Origin: Mycogone perniciosa
Taxonomy: Eukaryota > Ascomycota > Sordariomycetes > Hypocreales > Hypocreaceae
Assembly: GCA_025331125.1 (NCBI GenBank)
Contig: JAOALB010000146.1
Location: 61,375-125,374, forward strand
Direction: 5' to 3'
Length of the DNA: 64,000 bases
Shown here: positions 24,631 through 35,871 of the stretch, one piece after another
How the letters are laid out: each line of letters starts with the position of its first letter
Position numbering within the stretch: the first letter of the stretch is position 1
Translations under genes and position numbers: made by a program
The notes under the pieces: model-generated
Seen by the model: the letters and a program-made list of their open reading frames with translations, nothing else
What the model was told of the DNA's origin: nothing
Database searches by the model: none

Positions 24631-26181
24631 ATGGCAGTGGTCTCGACCAAGACGCTTACGCCAACTACAGATGCAGGCGCATTCGCTTTGCCATCCGCTC
24701 AATATGTAGGCTCTATACCGTTCACCCAAAGACAACTGCTCCTTCATGAAGCCCGGCAGCCATACAGACTCCACACGGACAGAGAGATTCCCCAGCTAAG
24801 TTTTGGGGAGTTATTGGTCGAAATCTACGGCATTGGTCTGAACCCAATCGACTGGAAATCTGCGTAAGAGAGTCCCTGCAAGACTTCCACATCGTCCATG
24901 CGTCGTATTCTCAACAGGCATCATTAGGGCATTCGGCTTTGCACTTCCGCAGCTTCCCTGTCTCAATGGGCGTGAGTTCATCGGCAAGATCATCGCGTCA
25001 GAGGTCGATGATAACTGTGCTCTGAAACCAGGAGAATGGGTAATCAAAACCCTCAGTTCCCTCACAACATGCTTCATGAAAATAACTAACCGCGCGATGA
25101 TAGGTTCTTGCTGTCTCCACGGATTACCGGGATTTTAGAAAATCTGCTTTTCAAGAATATGCCATCGTTTGCTGCTACAATGGCATCAGGATTCCTCGGC
25201 ATGTTGACCCATTTAAAGTTGCATCCATGGGAGTTGCCTATGTAGCTGCCAGTCTTTCTCTGGGCGTCTGTCTGGGCGTGACCTTCACCAAGGGTCCAAA
25301 GAAGAGGGAGTTTAACCTCCTCGAAAATGCTCGTCGGCGACCAGAAGATGTGCCAGAAGATGTAAAGAGTGAGGTATTTGAGGCCTTGTCACCTTGTTCC
25401 CAAGCCCAGCCAGGTGAATGGATATTGGTGTATGGGGGTGAGTATATTTGTTAAACTAGGTGAAGTATCTTGATGGACGCTAACATTGCGAAGCATCAAC
25501 AGTGACTGGCCAAATCACCATTCAGCTGGCTAAGCTTGGAGGACTCAAGGTCGTTGGAGTTGCTGATTTGGGCAAGCATCGAAAGCTCCTAGAGTCATTA
25601 GGGACTGGTAAGTCATGGCGATTGATGATGGAACCTCATGCTCACCACCATATTCAGACGCTTTGGTCGACAGGAATGACCTCGAACAAGCCAAAAGGGA
25701 TGTCAAGAAACTCGTACCAAACTCACTGAGATTCGCCGTCGATACGGTTGGGTCAGAAACCGCGGCATGGTGCCAAGATGTTCTAGCCGCGCGTACAAGC
25801 TCCCGATACTCATCTCCTGGAAAAGAAACCCCAACAAATCCGCCACCGGCTGATCCAGCTACTCGAGGCGGTGGAAGCAAGCTCAGTCATCTTGTTGCTC
25901 TTACAGGAAGTCCCAAGACAAAATCCCCCAACGTGCAGGTACATACTGTACCTATCAAGTTGTTCCACACAAGCCAATACGTTGGTGGCCATCTGAGCAA
26001 GTGGCTCTATGAACTGCTTCATACCGCCACTTTGCGACCTCCCGAAGTGGAGTTTGTTCCGGGTGGCCTAGCCGCAGTAAATGACGCATTGGACAAAATG
26101 AGACAAGGAAAGGCATCTGGGAAGAGGCTGGTGGTGAGAGTAAAAGAGCCTGACACAGGCATCTCACTTCATTCTGCTTGA
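24631..26181 (+). CDS. Medium-chain dehydrogenase/reductase (zinc-less quinone/enoyl reductase type)
   Basis: 438 aa from five exons: 24631-24863, 24928-25039, 25104-25437, 25494-25607, 25658-26181; all four introns keep frame. The GroES-like N-terminal domain contains IYGIGLNPIDWKSA, and LNGREFIGKI follows where alcohol dehydrogenases have the zinc ligand region. The Rossmann part begins ILVYGASTVTGQITIQLAKLGG, with AVDTVGSETA later. The pattern is that of the trans-acting enoyl reductase / zinc-binding-oxidoreductase-like group common in fungal clusters. It is longer than the usual ~360 aa, with an insertion of about 30 residues rich in P, G and T before the SHLVALTGS strand. It reduces a C=C or C=O bond with NADPH. 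It is 686 bp upstream of the flavin monooxygenase, same strand. Confidence 0.85.
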
Positions 26182-26867
26182 AGCCATCACTCTATCTGAT
26201 CACTAGACTCTTTTGATTTGGATAGCTTATCATTCTTTGCCTGTTTAATGAGCTCCGAAAAAAATGCCCATTTTGAATGCAGAATCGAGTAGTGCAATCA
26301 AGACATTGATTACTCGTATACGAAGTACGAAGTACATTTCCCCAAATGTTCGTTTGCATGACTGTGCCGCAGATGTCGTCATACGACTCCCCATTTGTGC
26401 TGTTGCATGATGGAAGCTTGCTCGTGTGGATGCACAAAAAGCAGCTAGGATGGCGATATTACTCCCTTGCATCACAAGACTCACCCCCAAATGTGACATG
26501 ATATACAGAGTACATAGCCCCATATCGATGTGACCCCCTCTCGCGAAGTGCTGCAACACACCCTATGTGGTCTTTTGCGGTTCCCCGTCTCTCAAAGGTA
26601 CATAGTAATGTTAGCTAGCCTTGGATACGATTACTGTGTGAGCTGAAGGCTATTGCAATCGGCAGCTAAATGGCAGTATCCCTGCCACACGGCATGCCCG
26701 GGATATGTTACTATGGATCGGTCTTTACCGTGGGTACAAGTATATTAAGCTGTACTTTCCTCTGCCATATCTCGGTTGTACCAGAAATGCAACACCGTTT
26801 TACTATTTACCAACACCTCTTGACGTATCTCTCCGTGGACTAGATATCGATTCACAATCTCAAAGAC
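26182..26867. promoter_or_regulatory. Intergenic region, reductase to flavin monooxygenase
   Basis: 686 bp between two genes on the same strand, containing the 3' end of one and the promoter of the other. ACGAAGTACGAAGTAC occurs near 26325. A TATA-like run lies at about 26741. No gene supported. Confidence 0.4.
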
Positions 26868-28346
26868 ATGGCATCCAACGACGCATCCAATGCGAGGTCC
26901 ATTCCAGGAACGGACCCCAGCGTCTACGCTGAATTTGAGTCCCAATGGTTAACCCAGCCTACCAATGCGACAGAATGGCTACAGCGGGCCAAAGATGTGG
27001 CATCCGTGCTGGCCAAAGACGCTGGGATCCGTGAGCGGGAGAACAAATCTCCTCGTGCAGAGGTAGCCCTCCTCAAGCATTCGGGCCTCTTGAAGATCTT
27101 GGGACCCAAGAAATATGGTGGAGGTGAGCAACCGTGGAGCGTTGGGCTGGAAGTGGTTCGAGAAGTTGCGAGAGGAGACGGGTAAGATGCACACAAACTA
27201 TCACCAGTACTGTTAAACTGATGGCGAAAAGATCTATTGGAATGTTGCTAGGGTACCATACTTTGTGGTCGACAACCGCCAATGTGGTCGGCAGCCCAGA
27301 GCAAGCCGACCGATTCCAGAAGCTCATCATTACTAACAACTACTTTGTTGGCGGTGCTGTCAACCCCCGAGACAATGATCTCAAGATTACATCTGACGGC
27401 GACAACATCGTCTACGAGGGCTTCAAGTTCTTCAACACCGGCGGCGTCATTTCCGACCTCACAGTGTTGGAGGGTACGCTTGAGGGTACCACGGATCACA
27501 TCTTTGCCATTGTGAAGACCGACCAGCCCGGTATTGTTTTTTCGCATGACTGGGACAACATTGGCCTACGTTTGACTGAGTCTGGAAGCGTAAGGATTAA
27601 CAAGATTACAGCGCCTTGGGCCGATGCGTTGGGCTGGAATGCTGAGACGAGGAGGCCCGATCTTGCTATTCTTGGTCTCCCGTTTGCAACGCTGTTCCTG
27701 CCGACGTGAGTAATAGACGCCTATTGTTGAGAAGATAGCGCTGTACTAATACACTTCCAGAGTACAACTGATCTTCGTTAACTTTTATCTGGGCATTGCA
27801 TGGGGAGCATTGGACACTGGTTCGGCTTACACGAACAAGTCTACTAGAGCCTGGCCATACGGAGGTGACGTATGTAATTTACTTCTTGACACTGGTAAAT
27901 AAAAACCACGATGCTAACAAATACGCATAAAATAGAACAAGGAAAAGCCACAAGATGAGTTCTACATCCTGGCATCCTACGGCAACCACCTTGCCTACCT
28001 CCGCGCTGCTATCGCACTGGCGGACAGAGCTAATGCCGAGCTGGATTCAGCATATGAGAACTCAGGAGACCTAGAAAGCCGAGCAAAAGTCACCGCCAAG
28101 GATCGAGGTGAGGTCGCTGAATGGGTCGCTAGTGCCAAGGTCGTGGCCACGGAGACAAGTCTACGGGTGACGAGTGGTGTGTTCGAGGTGACCGGAGCTA
28201 AATCTACGGCCACCAAGTACGGCTTGGACAGGTTCTGGAGAGACATTCGCACACATACGCTACATGATCCGGTGGCGTATAAGAATCGTGAATTGGGTCG
28301 CTTCCAACTTCTTGGGGAGTACCCTGAGCCAACCTGGTACACATAA
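26868..28346 (+). CDS. Acyl-CoA-dehydrogenase-fold flavin monooxygenase (DszC-like)
   Basis: 435 aa from four exons: 26868-27181, 27232-27705, 27761-27869, 27936-28346; introns 50, 55 and 66 nt, all in frame. Order of blocks: an N-terminal helical domain with LLKHSGLLKILGPKKYGGG, a helical continuation with SIGMLLGYH, a beta domain with EGFKFFNTGGVISD, and a C-terminal helical domain with KVVATETSLRVTSGVFEVTGA, near the position where the DszC group has its FMN-contacting loop. The base glutamate typical of true acyl-CoA dehydrogenases is not evident. Known members are FMNH2-dependent S- or N-oxygenases needing a separate flavin reductase; the fungal ones are mostly uncharacterised. In this cluster an N-oxidation or Baeyer-Villiger type step is possible but unproven. 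Confidence 0.82.
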
Positions 28347-29148
28347 GGAAGATGCAAGTCGCCCAGGCTTTCGAGGCAGCGAAGATTAGTTCCTTATTCA
28401 GAGAAACCATGATATTCAGAGAGACCTCTTACATCCTGTTCCTTGATTTCCATGACTTTGCTTCCCATATCAGATTTTAAATAAAGGTTATCAGGCGCTT
28501 TCAGATCCAACATCGTCTATGTATATGCCCACCGTCTCTTTCATATCGCAAACCATAAGGGAATTCAGCTAGGCCTAGGTTCCAATGATGCTGAATTTAC
28601 ATTCGGGTAGCCTAACAGGCACGTAGTCTCTCGGGCCTTTCATAAGCTCTCGAGAGCCTTGACTGGGTAATCTAGCGCACACTTGTACAAGAAGGAACCC
28701 TTATTGAAGAGTAGTCGAAATCTACGCTCAGGCCATAGATTTTTACCCTTATAGATTCTCCAAATCGGCGGACCCATTCTTGTTTTGGGGACTTTTCTTG
28801 AATTTGAATAAGGTCAGATTCAGATACGTTCCAGGTATGACTGATATTTAAATCCTGCTAACAGACGCTTGGGTTACAAGGGTCATAATATCCAGGTGCA
28901 TGAACTTAGTATACCTAAGGGAGATACAAGTCACTGCAGGATTCAGATCCAATGTTGTTTATGTACTCTTTCAATTCACCAAAATTGAACCTATAAAAGA
29001 GTTCAACTAGGAAAGGAAATGAATAGCCATTACAATATCACGACTTCTTTGTAAGATAATGGGGTAAGAAAAAAGGCAATATTACCCATCCTTAGGCATC
29101 TAAATCGTGGGGATCAAATTTCCTTCGTATCATCATCCCATTTGATCT
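28347..29148. other. Convergent intergenic region, no gene seen
   Basis: About 800 bp between the 3' ends of the flavin monooxygenase and the P450. No open frame with coding character. Two partly similar stretches containing ATTCAGATCCAA near 28500 and 28940 suggest an old local duplication. Confidence 0.45.
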
Positions 29149-30862
29149 CTAAGCCACTATTCTGTGCTTCAATGAGATATTCAGCGGGCCCTTCTCCCAA
29201 ACGATAAACGCACGTTGGTTGTCAGCCCAATTCTCCTGGCCAGGCACCAGTTCGTAGTCGAATCGGTAAAGGAACCGCGACATAATTACACGCAGCTCCG
29301 AGTAAGCTAGGTTTTTACCTAGACAATCCCTCGTACCGAAGCTGAATGGTTTGAAAACAGCACGGTTATCATTCAGAAACTTGTCATTATAGAGTGGGTG
29401 CGTCTTTGGCAGCCATCGCTCGGGAATGTAGGAGTCGGGCTCGGCCCAGTGCTCGGGGTTGCGGAATGTGGCCCATTGATAGACGGATATTTGAGTCTAA
29501 ATATATTGAGTTAACATAAGCCTCATTAAGAAACGCAGTGGAATCTATTGGTCACTTACTCCAGCGGGAATGTATCTGCCAGCAATGGTGGCACCAGGAC
29601 AGAGACGTGGAGGGGTTTCGTTGGCTGAAGGGTAGACTCTAAGTGTTTCCTCAATGCAACCATGGAGATACTCGAGTCCGGCGGTACTTTGCATTGAGAT
29701 ATCGTCCTCGGAGGCAAATTGTGAGCGGATCTCATCCGTCAACCTCTTGTACGCTGCGGGATGCTGCGACAAGTAGAAGAGAAGGCCAGATAGCGTCGTT
29801 GCAGTGGTTTCACTCCCAGCTCCAATAAGAATCGGAGCCGTAGCGAAAATCTCCTGCGGTTGAAACCCAATCTCCCCGTCCTTGTTTTTTTTCAGCATGT
29901 ACGCCAAAAAGTCACGGCGACCCTCAACTGCCCGGTTTCCTTCTCGCATTCGCTCGGCAGTCTTTTCATTGACGAAATTTCGGTTGCGGGTTTCCGCCTT
30001 GATGGACTTACTAAGGCCGAATGTTTGAACAATAACTCTGAAAAGGGGATAGGATTGTAGGAAGCGACTGAAAGCATTTCCCCGAATACTCTCAACCATT
30101 GAGTGAACCCAGGGATGGTACCCGTTATTTTCAAGGCAGTGAAAGGATTCCGAAAAGGACAAGTCGCCTATTATATCAACGGTTGTATATATTACCAAAT
30201 CGATAGCGTTGACAATCTTGTTTGTGTCGGCAACCTTGGAAAAGGAATTCATCATTAGGTCGACATATTTCATAATAACACCTTCCTGGTCCCTCAATGC
30301 TGCGTCGCTGAACGCATGGCCCAGCTGTCGCCGTTGTCTTCTGTGGGTATCCTTAGGGGCACCAATAAGGCTTGCTGCATCCCCCTTGAAGAAGTAATCT
30401 GGCACCTTTGGGAATTCCGTCTTGCTGCTAATTTTGTGGGAAAACACCTCGGGCCAGGCAATAGCACCGTCCACAGCTATATGATTTGGCCCGATGCGGA
30501 CGACAGGGCCATACTTGCGATGAAGTTGTAATGATTTCTTAGCGAACGTGCCTGATATATGGCTCAGGTACAACCAGGGCCCGTACGCAATCGCAAGATG
30601 GGTAGGACCGGGGATCTTGGACAGGGGGTGGAACCATAGATTATAGATGGATATAGCGATTCTATGAGCGATGAACTAGGAGTTGGTTTGTCAGCTTTCT
30701 AGTGCTTATTTTGTGTCATAGTTAACTCACAAGTCCAACAAGAAGATAAAGGGTTTGAATGGTCTTATCAGAGTCCCAGTTATCCACAAGATCATTCAAG
30801 TGCGCTTGGATCCGGGGCCGGGCCATCTCGGCCATTCCGGTGGAAAATAACAGGCCATCCAT
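29149..30862 (-). CDS. Cytochrome P450 monooxygenase
   Basis: 531 aa from three exons: 30862-30731, 30675-29560, 29496-29149; introns 55 and 63 nt. A membrane anchor (IQTLYLLVGLFIAHRIAISI) spans the first intron and is followed by WFHPLSKIPGP, the hinge typical of microsomal P450s. The I-helix oxygen-binding motif is IGAGSETTATT, the K-helix ExxR is EETLR, and the haem loop is PFSFGTRDCLGKNLAYSELR with the cysteine ligand. All residues needed for activity are present. The start at 30862 is the first ATG in frame; two further ATGs follow within 13 codons. It works at the ER with a P450 reductase. The substrate cannot be inferred; proximity suggests tailoring of the cluster metabolite. Confidence 0.92.
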
Positions 30863-32402
30863 GGCGTCTTAGTTCTCTGGCCTCTGTGTCTCGAAAGAAT
30901 CGTCAAGAGCTGTTGGTGGACATGATAAATACCAGACCAGGATAGCTTTAAATACCTGTTCTGCCCTCGCTGATTCATTCTCTCATTTTTAACATTTTTT
31001 CAAAGTTTGTCCAGCTTTGCCAGGTTTCCCCAGAATCTCCGCAGGATTTGGTGAGTCCAGATGACGAGACCAAGGCCAAGGTCCGAAGGGTTGCATGGGC
31101 ATTGCCAAGCTCCGCCAGGTGTGCCCATCCTCCGCATTGTGTACCCCGAAAATACAGACAACGTGTTCTATGCGTGTTTGGTTCCCATCACCATGACTCT
31201 GTTCGATTCAGTAAAGTTTGAATAGGAATCTAGACTCTGAGGCACATGATTGTTATGCCATGTATCCGGGGCCGCTTGACATTTCTAATTCGATTTCCAT
31301 GCTTACAGAGATTAGTCTAATCCTCAGATACAGCTGGTCTATGAAGAATTACCACCACCAGTCCAGGCAGCCGAGCACACTTTGGTTAGCTAGATGAGCT
31401 GTTGCGAGACCGTCTTATCTTGGTGATGACGCAAACTGTCGGATAATGTCCGTCTAGTTGTTGGAATAATTAGAAATTGGGTATGCAAGGGAGTTAGTGA
31501 TCGTATATGAGGTGAAATAGAATATGTGTGGTTCCCTTTTCTATAATAATAGGGTTAAAAGAAAAACTAATTAGGATCAGAGGAACAGGGGTCAACAGAC
31601 ATACAGAACACGGGAAATTCAGTTGTCCGGATAACCCTATTGATGTGATGTGTCCAGACTGACTATGTAACCGCGTTTTGCGATACAAACATACAAAGTC
31701 CTAAGTACTGTAAAATTTACATCTGGGTAGAGCTGGAGGTTTGAATGATGAGTTTGGGATTTTAAGGCCGTATAGTTCCGTATCAAGAAGAAAACTGGTT
31801 AGGCCATTTTTCCGCAGTTGGAGCTGTGAAACTGAGAGAAATCGAACACAGCGGAGCTGCCGTTGAAGATACGGACATTGGATCGAGAGAGATAGAGGTT
31901 CTCATGCGGAGATCGCCGTAGAAGGATTCCAACCAATCGTCGTACTCTACGGTGCTTGCGCGGCGAGAACGAGTGGCGAGAAAGAAATGAACTCCTTAAT
32001 TCAACACCCTCCCTGTGTTGTGTAAACTCTTTGTCTATTTGTTTAGTGCTACTTCTACTATGTATTAACTCCCATTACATCAGCTATGTATGTCAACCTC
32101 CATGCGCTTTAGTAACCTAGATTAGACTATATAGGTCGGGCAGCTTGTTTGTTGCCGTTAGACCGGTTTGAAAAGTTCCGATGCAAGACAGTTGAGAAAA
32201 GCGCTATCTCCGACTTGTTGTCCGGGGGGTTGGTGGGATTGCGGAGAGGCGGTGCTTTGGGACGATCCGTTTTTGGATTTCAGCGTCATGGAATTGGAAA
32301 TCCCTGCCTGAATCATGGAACCAGAAGCGGGCAAGCCGAACACGAGATACTAGGCCTATGGTTGCATACATTCCACAAATCATATGATTGTTCTATTCGT
32401 AC
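30863..32402. other. Intergenic region with an inverted copy of repeat R2
   Basis: 1.5 kb without a supported gene between two minus-strand genes. The promoter of the P450 should lie in its first few hundred bases. It contains the inverted R2 copy at 31483-31680. The open frame at 32149-32739 (plus) is antisense to the GST gene and is ignored. Confidence 0.45.
31483..31680 (-). repeat. Dispersed repeat family R2, inverted copy left of the GST gene
   Basis: Reading the minus strand gives CGATCACTAACTCCCTTGCA, CATAGTCAGTCTGGACA and neighbouring blocks that match 33375-33560 on the plus strand (there CACTAACTCCCTTGCATAC and GGTCAGTCTGAAC). Diverged but colinear. Confidence 0.6.
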
Positions 32403-33071
32403 CTATGGCTCTTGTGACCGCAATTCCTCCGGCGTGTCCGGCTGGTTCCGCCAATGGGCCTTGATCACAGCAGGGTGCACGCTCAGATTCTCCGCAACCC
32501 TCGTAATGATGGGAAATGAGTCAAGTTCGACTCCAAATCTCTCGGCATTCCAGAGAGCAGGCAGCAAACAAGCATCTGCGAGAGTGACCTCATCGCCTAC
32601 AGAGTATTTCCCAGCCCAGGACTTGGCCACAGCCTCGTATGCGGCCAGACCCTCCGTCATCAACTCCTTATTCCACTCCTCGGTGCCTCCTCCCAACAAC
32701 CGTACACGCTTCATTATGCGCATGTTCGTCACGGGCTGAACATCGCAAGCAATGATGTTCGCAAGCGTCCGCACGGCAGCTCGCGCTTCGGGGTTCGATG
32801 ACGGTGGCAAAACAGGATTCTGCGGGTGTGTCTCTTCGAGATGCTCGATTGCGGGGATTGATTGGCTAATTTTGAGGGTGCCATCGTTGCGAAGGAGCAG
32901 CGGCACGAATCCAGAGGGATTGAGGGTCTTGTGCTTCTCTGAAAGCTGCTCGCCACTCAGGAGGTTGACGAACACGTTCTCATATTTTATTCCCTTGATG
33001 TTGAGAACGATGCGAAGACGGGCGGAGCAGGACGAGCGGAAGTAGGTGTACAGAGTATATTCTTCAGACAT
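32403..33071 (-). CDS. Glutathione S-transferase, zeta class / maleylacetoacetate isomerase-like
   Basis: Single exon, 222 aa, starting at the ATG of MSEEYTLYTYFRSS. The zeta-class active-site block YFRSSCSARLRI gives the catalytic serine and cysteine. The thioredoxin-like domain continues with LNPSGFVPLLLRNDGTLKISQS, the glutathione-binding Q-S pair, and the helical domain has LADACLLPALWNAERF. Length is normal for the family. The housekeeping enzyme isomerises maleylacetoacetate to fumarylacetoacetate in tyrosine breakdown using GSH; cluster-borne relatives catalyse cis-trans isomerisation or GSH addition. No other tyrosine-degradation gene is nearby, so it is probably a tailoring or detoxification enzyme. 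It is flanked by inverted repeats of family R2. Confidence 0.9.
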   Translation of the reverse strand: MSEEYTLYTYFRSSCSARLRIVLNIKGIKYENVFVNLLSGEQLSEKHKTLNPSGFVPLLLRNDGTLKISQSIPAIEHLEETHPQNPVLPPSSNPEARAAVRTLANIIACDVQPVTNMRIMKRVRLLGGGTEEWNKELMTEGLAAYEAVAKSWAGKYSVGDEVTLADACLLPALWNAERFGVELDSFPIITRVAENLSVHPAVIKAHWRNQPDTPEELRSQEP

Positions 33072-34436
33072 TTTGATGCATTTGCTGTAGCTGACTGTGC
33101 AGCCGGAATGCAAATCTTAGCCGTAAACCTCAACTCTCAAGAAATCCCTCCATGGCAATTCTTACTGTAAATCTCGTGGTAGATCTTGAGCTGTATGGTC
33201 TCAGGTTTGGTTGTCTAGTCTTAAAGCCATCTATCCACTCCAATGGTCCGGTTTTTGAATATCCGCCGCTAGCCTCACTTTGCCGGCTCGTATTACAGCG
33301 GAAATACTCCGCCGTGGGGTTGAATTTATTCATCAAGCCCCCACCAATGTATGGGCGAGGCTCCCCTTCTCACTGCCACTTAGGTCAGTCTGAACACCTG
33401 ATAATAATTATAGGGCATTCTGGGCACCTGAATTTCCACTCAATCAGGAATACCGGATTGTGTAGTTTCCCTTTGATCCCATTTATCATACAAAGACAAC
33501 GACGCATGTTTTGTTTTACCTCCTGTATACATGATCACTAACTCCCTTGCATACATCTAATCATTCCGATACTATCCGACAGTGCTCCGTATACCTGTTC
33601 AGGGCGCTCCCTATAGACATCAGGCTCGACTGCCTACAAGGAATCACCTTAGGCCTAAATCCCAGGGGTTTAACAACTCATGGCTAATTTAGCCTACCTA
33701 ACCTTAATATCTAGGGCCTTGGTTTCCGCTTCTTCTTTAGGAAAAACCAAAATATCTTTCCTGGCCGCTCTATAGACTTCGGTGCCTACCCTCTCGAGTT
33801 TATGCCTGAAGATATTATCCCCGCATTCGCTTATTTTACGCGTACCCTCAGAAGTCTTGCCATTAACCAGTATCTAAGGCCCTGCCGACTAGCACATTTT
33901 CTTTACTACTCTCCAGAAGGCTAAGCGGTATGCAACTTGGCCTAAGAGGATCGGGAACGGCAGGTCTCTAGTGCGATCAGCAGGGAGAAATGTCGGGGAC
34001 AAGTTGAAACAGCGGAAATTGACAGATATGTTGGAGCCAGAAGAGAAACGCTAATGGAATTGGGCTATAAAAAGGGGGCTGGCTTGGAAGCAAGGGGAGA
34101 AGTAACAGAGATCCATTGAGACAAAATTCACGGAGATTCGTTAGAGATGTCTATAATCTCTACGTTTCTCGTATCCAGCCAACTACATGACTACGTTTCG
34201 TCACAGGATATGAATCAGTACCCCTCATCCCAACGCTGTATTGCCACACATAACATTCTTACCCATGTTACTCTGTACACTTGAGTAATCTTGCGAACTT
34301 GCTATAATAATAGCTGCTCTTTTCCTCATTTCGGATATGGCTCTCTGCATTCTTTCTCTGCCATACAGCCAGACTAATTACCAACACCCGTTCTTTCAGC
34401 GTTAGTTACTATCACAAACCCAAAGACACCTGCAGA
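33072..34436. other. Intergenic region: repeat R2 copy and promoter of a secreted-protein gene
   Basis: 1.4 kb with no supported gene. It includes the R2 copy at 33375-33560, a stretch of CT-rich unclassified sequence and, at 34066-34073, a strong TATAAAAA box upstream of the gene at 34437. Confidence 0.5.
33375..33560 (+). repeat. Dispersed repeat family R2, copy right of the GST gene
   Basis: Shares GGTCAGTCTGAAC, ATAGGGCATTCTGGGCA and CACTAACTCCCTTGCATAC with the other two copies. Together with 31483-31680 it forms an inverted pair around the GST gene. Confidence 0.6.
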
Positions 34437-34992
34437 ATGAAGGTAGGATCCCTCCCTTACTAGTGGCAAGTGCATGTCTGCTTACTGTTGCCAACGATAG
34501 ACTTCGTGCTTTTACTTTGGCGCTCTTTTTACGCCTGCCGTTATTGGCTTCTCGGCACAGAAATCTGCTGGTATGTTTATATCTGGATTCCTAGAGCTAG
34601 TCTTCATTAATAATACTCACCTGCGGCAGAACCTGAACTACCAGACTTGGCAGCAATTTTCGTCACTGAGGTATGGTCTCCATTTTCTGAAAGAAAATCG
34701 AAAGTAGTCTTATATGCTTTAGTGCGCCGAAGATCTCTTTGCCAATTGTCCTAAAGCTGCTGAAGCCGCGCAGCCCTTCATAGACGGGAGTCAGACAGAT
34801 TTCAATATTACCACGATTATTGCTATTGGAGAGCAAATTAAGGTAAGTGTATAGCTACTCCATGTAAGCCGTTTGCGTCTAACAACTACTCAGGGCAATC
34901 AAACTTGTATTGATGCACTCCCCCCGTGTGCTGGAAAGGTAGTTGAACACTCGCTGAGAAAGCTTTTGGGTGCGTCTGATCTCAAGGAGTAA
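34437..34992 (+). CDS. Small secreted cysteine-containing protein, five exons
   Basis: 111 aa built from five short exons: 34437-34442, 34501-34570, 34630-34670, 34723-34842, 34894-34992. Every intron (51-59 nt) has GT..AG ends and the phases all fit, which is hard to obtain by chance. The first exon encodes only Met-Lys. The N-terminus is a signal peptide (hydrophobic FYFGALFTPAVIGFSA). The mature part has four to five cysteines (CAEDLF, NCP, TCID, PPCAG) and an N-glycosylation-like site in FNITT. A TATA box lies about 370 bp upstream. No family recognised; it could be an effector-like, hydrophobic-surface or antimicrobial protein. Too small and too intron-rich to show as a long open frame. 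Confidence 0.65.
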
Positions 34993-35327
34993 GTGCAATA
35001 TGCTTTGCGGCGGGACAAATAGGAGAGATCTTTTCCGTACGATTTGGTTGCACGGGTCAAGAATGGATGGAATAAAAGAATCTACAGTTTACCTGCTAGA
35101 TGCGGCCACGTTTTGGAGGTAACATCGCCGAGAGCCGCGGTCTGAGTCTTCTCATCACTTAAGCTTCATATTCAATATATTTTCAAGGAAGTAATGAATA
35201 CAATACTAGTTTTGAGTGTGCAATGGTCCTTTCCCCTTTCTGCCACAAGTTCAATGAATGAAACCCAAGGCACAGATAAATTGACCCCTCTTGCAGTTCC
35301 CCTGCAAACAGAGTCGGAAACAAATAT
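34993..35327. other. Short convergent intergenic region
   Basis: 335 bp between two convergent small genes; nothing recognised. Confidence 0.4.
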
Positions 35328-35871
35328 TCAAGGGCCGTAGCAGCTCAAAATTGGGTGAGAAAGGGTGGTAACAAAAGTAAGCTTACAAACGTGTACTTCC
35401 CAATAGTTTGAGTTGGCCCTATAGCAGGTATAGACAGACCCGTCTTTCACTAATAATTCCCCAACAATTTGATCAACACGCGCATTGCAGCCCTTGCCCT
35501 TGCGTCGCCAGGTACCAGGACCTCTAGGTGTAGGAACATCTCCTTTTGCATTGCAAAAGTCACTCATATTGGCGAGAGAATCAGCGCTTTATATATAGAG
35601 AGCAGGCATTAGTGATTCGTACCGACTGTGATAAAGTCCAAAGACAAAGACACTCTAATAGAGATAAAAGCAAAATTGAAAATTCATCATACCAATTAGT
35701 ACCCGAGATGTTATTATCCCCTCAGTGAATTGCTATTTGGTCAACGCAGACTGGGTGAGATCCAAGAGGGTTGATACATCGTTGACGTTCAATAACACTA
35801 ATCTTCTGCTCTGCCATAACAGTCGACGCCAGCAGAGGGAGAAGGAGTGTTATAAATTGACGTGCCATCAT
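35328..35871 (-). CDS. Possible small secreted protein, exon structure unresolved
   Basis: Two separate pieces on the minus strand look coding. The upstream one begins MMARQFITLLLPLLAST at 35871, a good signal peptide with cleavage after VMA, and ends at a stop at 35722. The downstream one (35567-35328) encodes MSDFCNAKGDVP and a basic cysteine-containing segment (GCNARVDQIVGELL, YTCYRAN). I could not find a donor/acceptor pair that joins them in frame. They may be one gene with an unusual splice site, a broken gene, or two unrelated frames. A TATATAAAG run lies just upstream of the second piece. Confidence 0.35.

Noticed and set aside
32149..32739. 196-aa plus-strand frame
   Set aside because: It is antisense to the GST coding sequence; its length follows from that gene's base composition.
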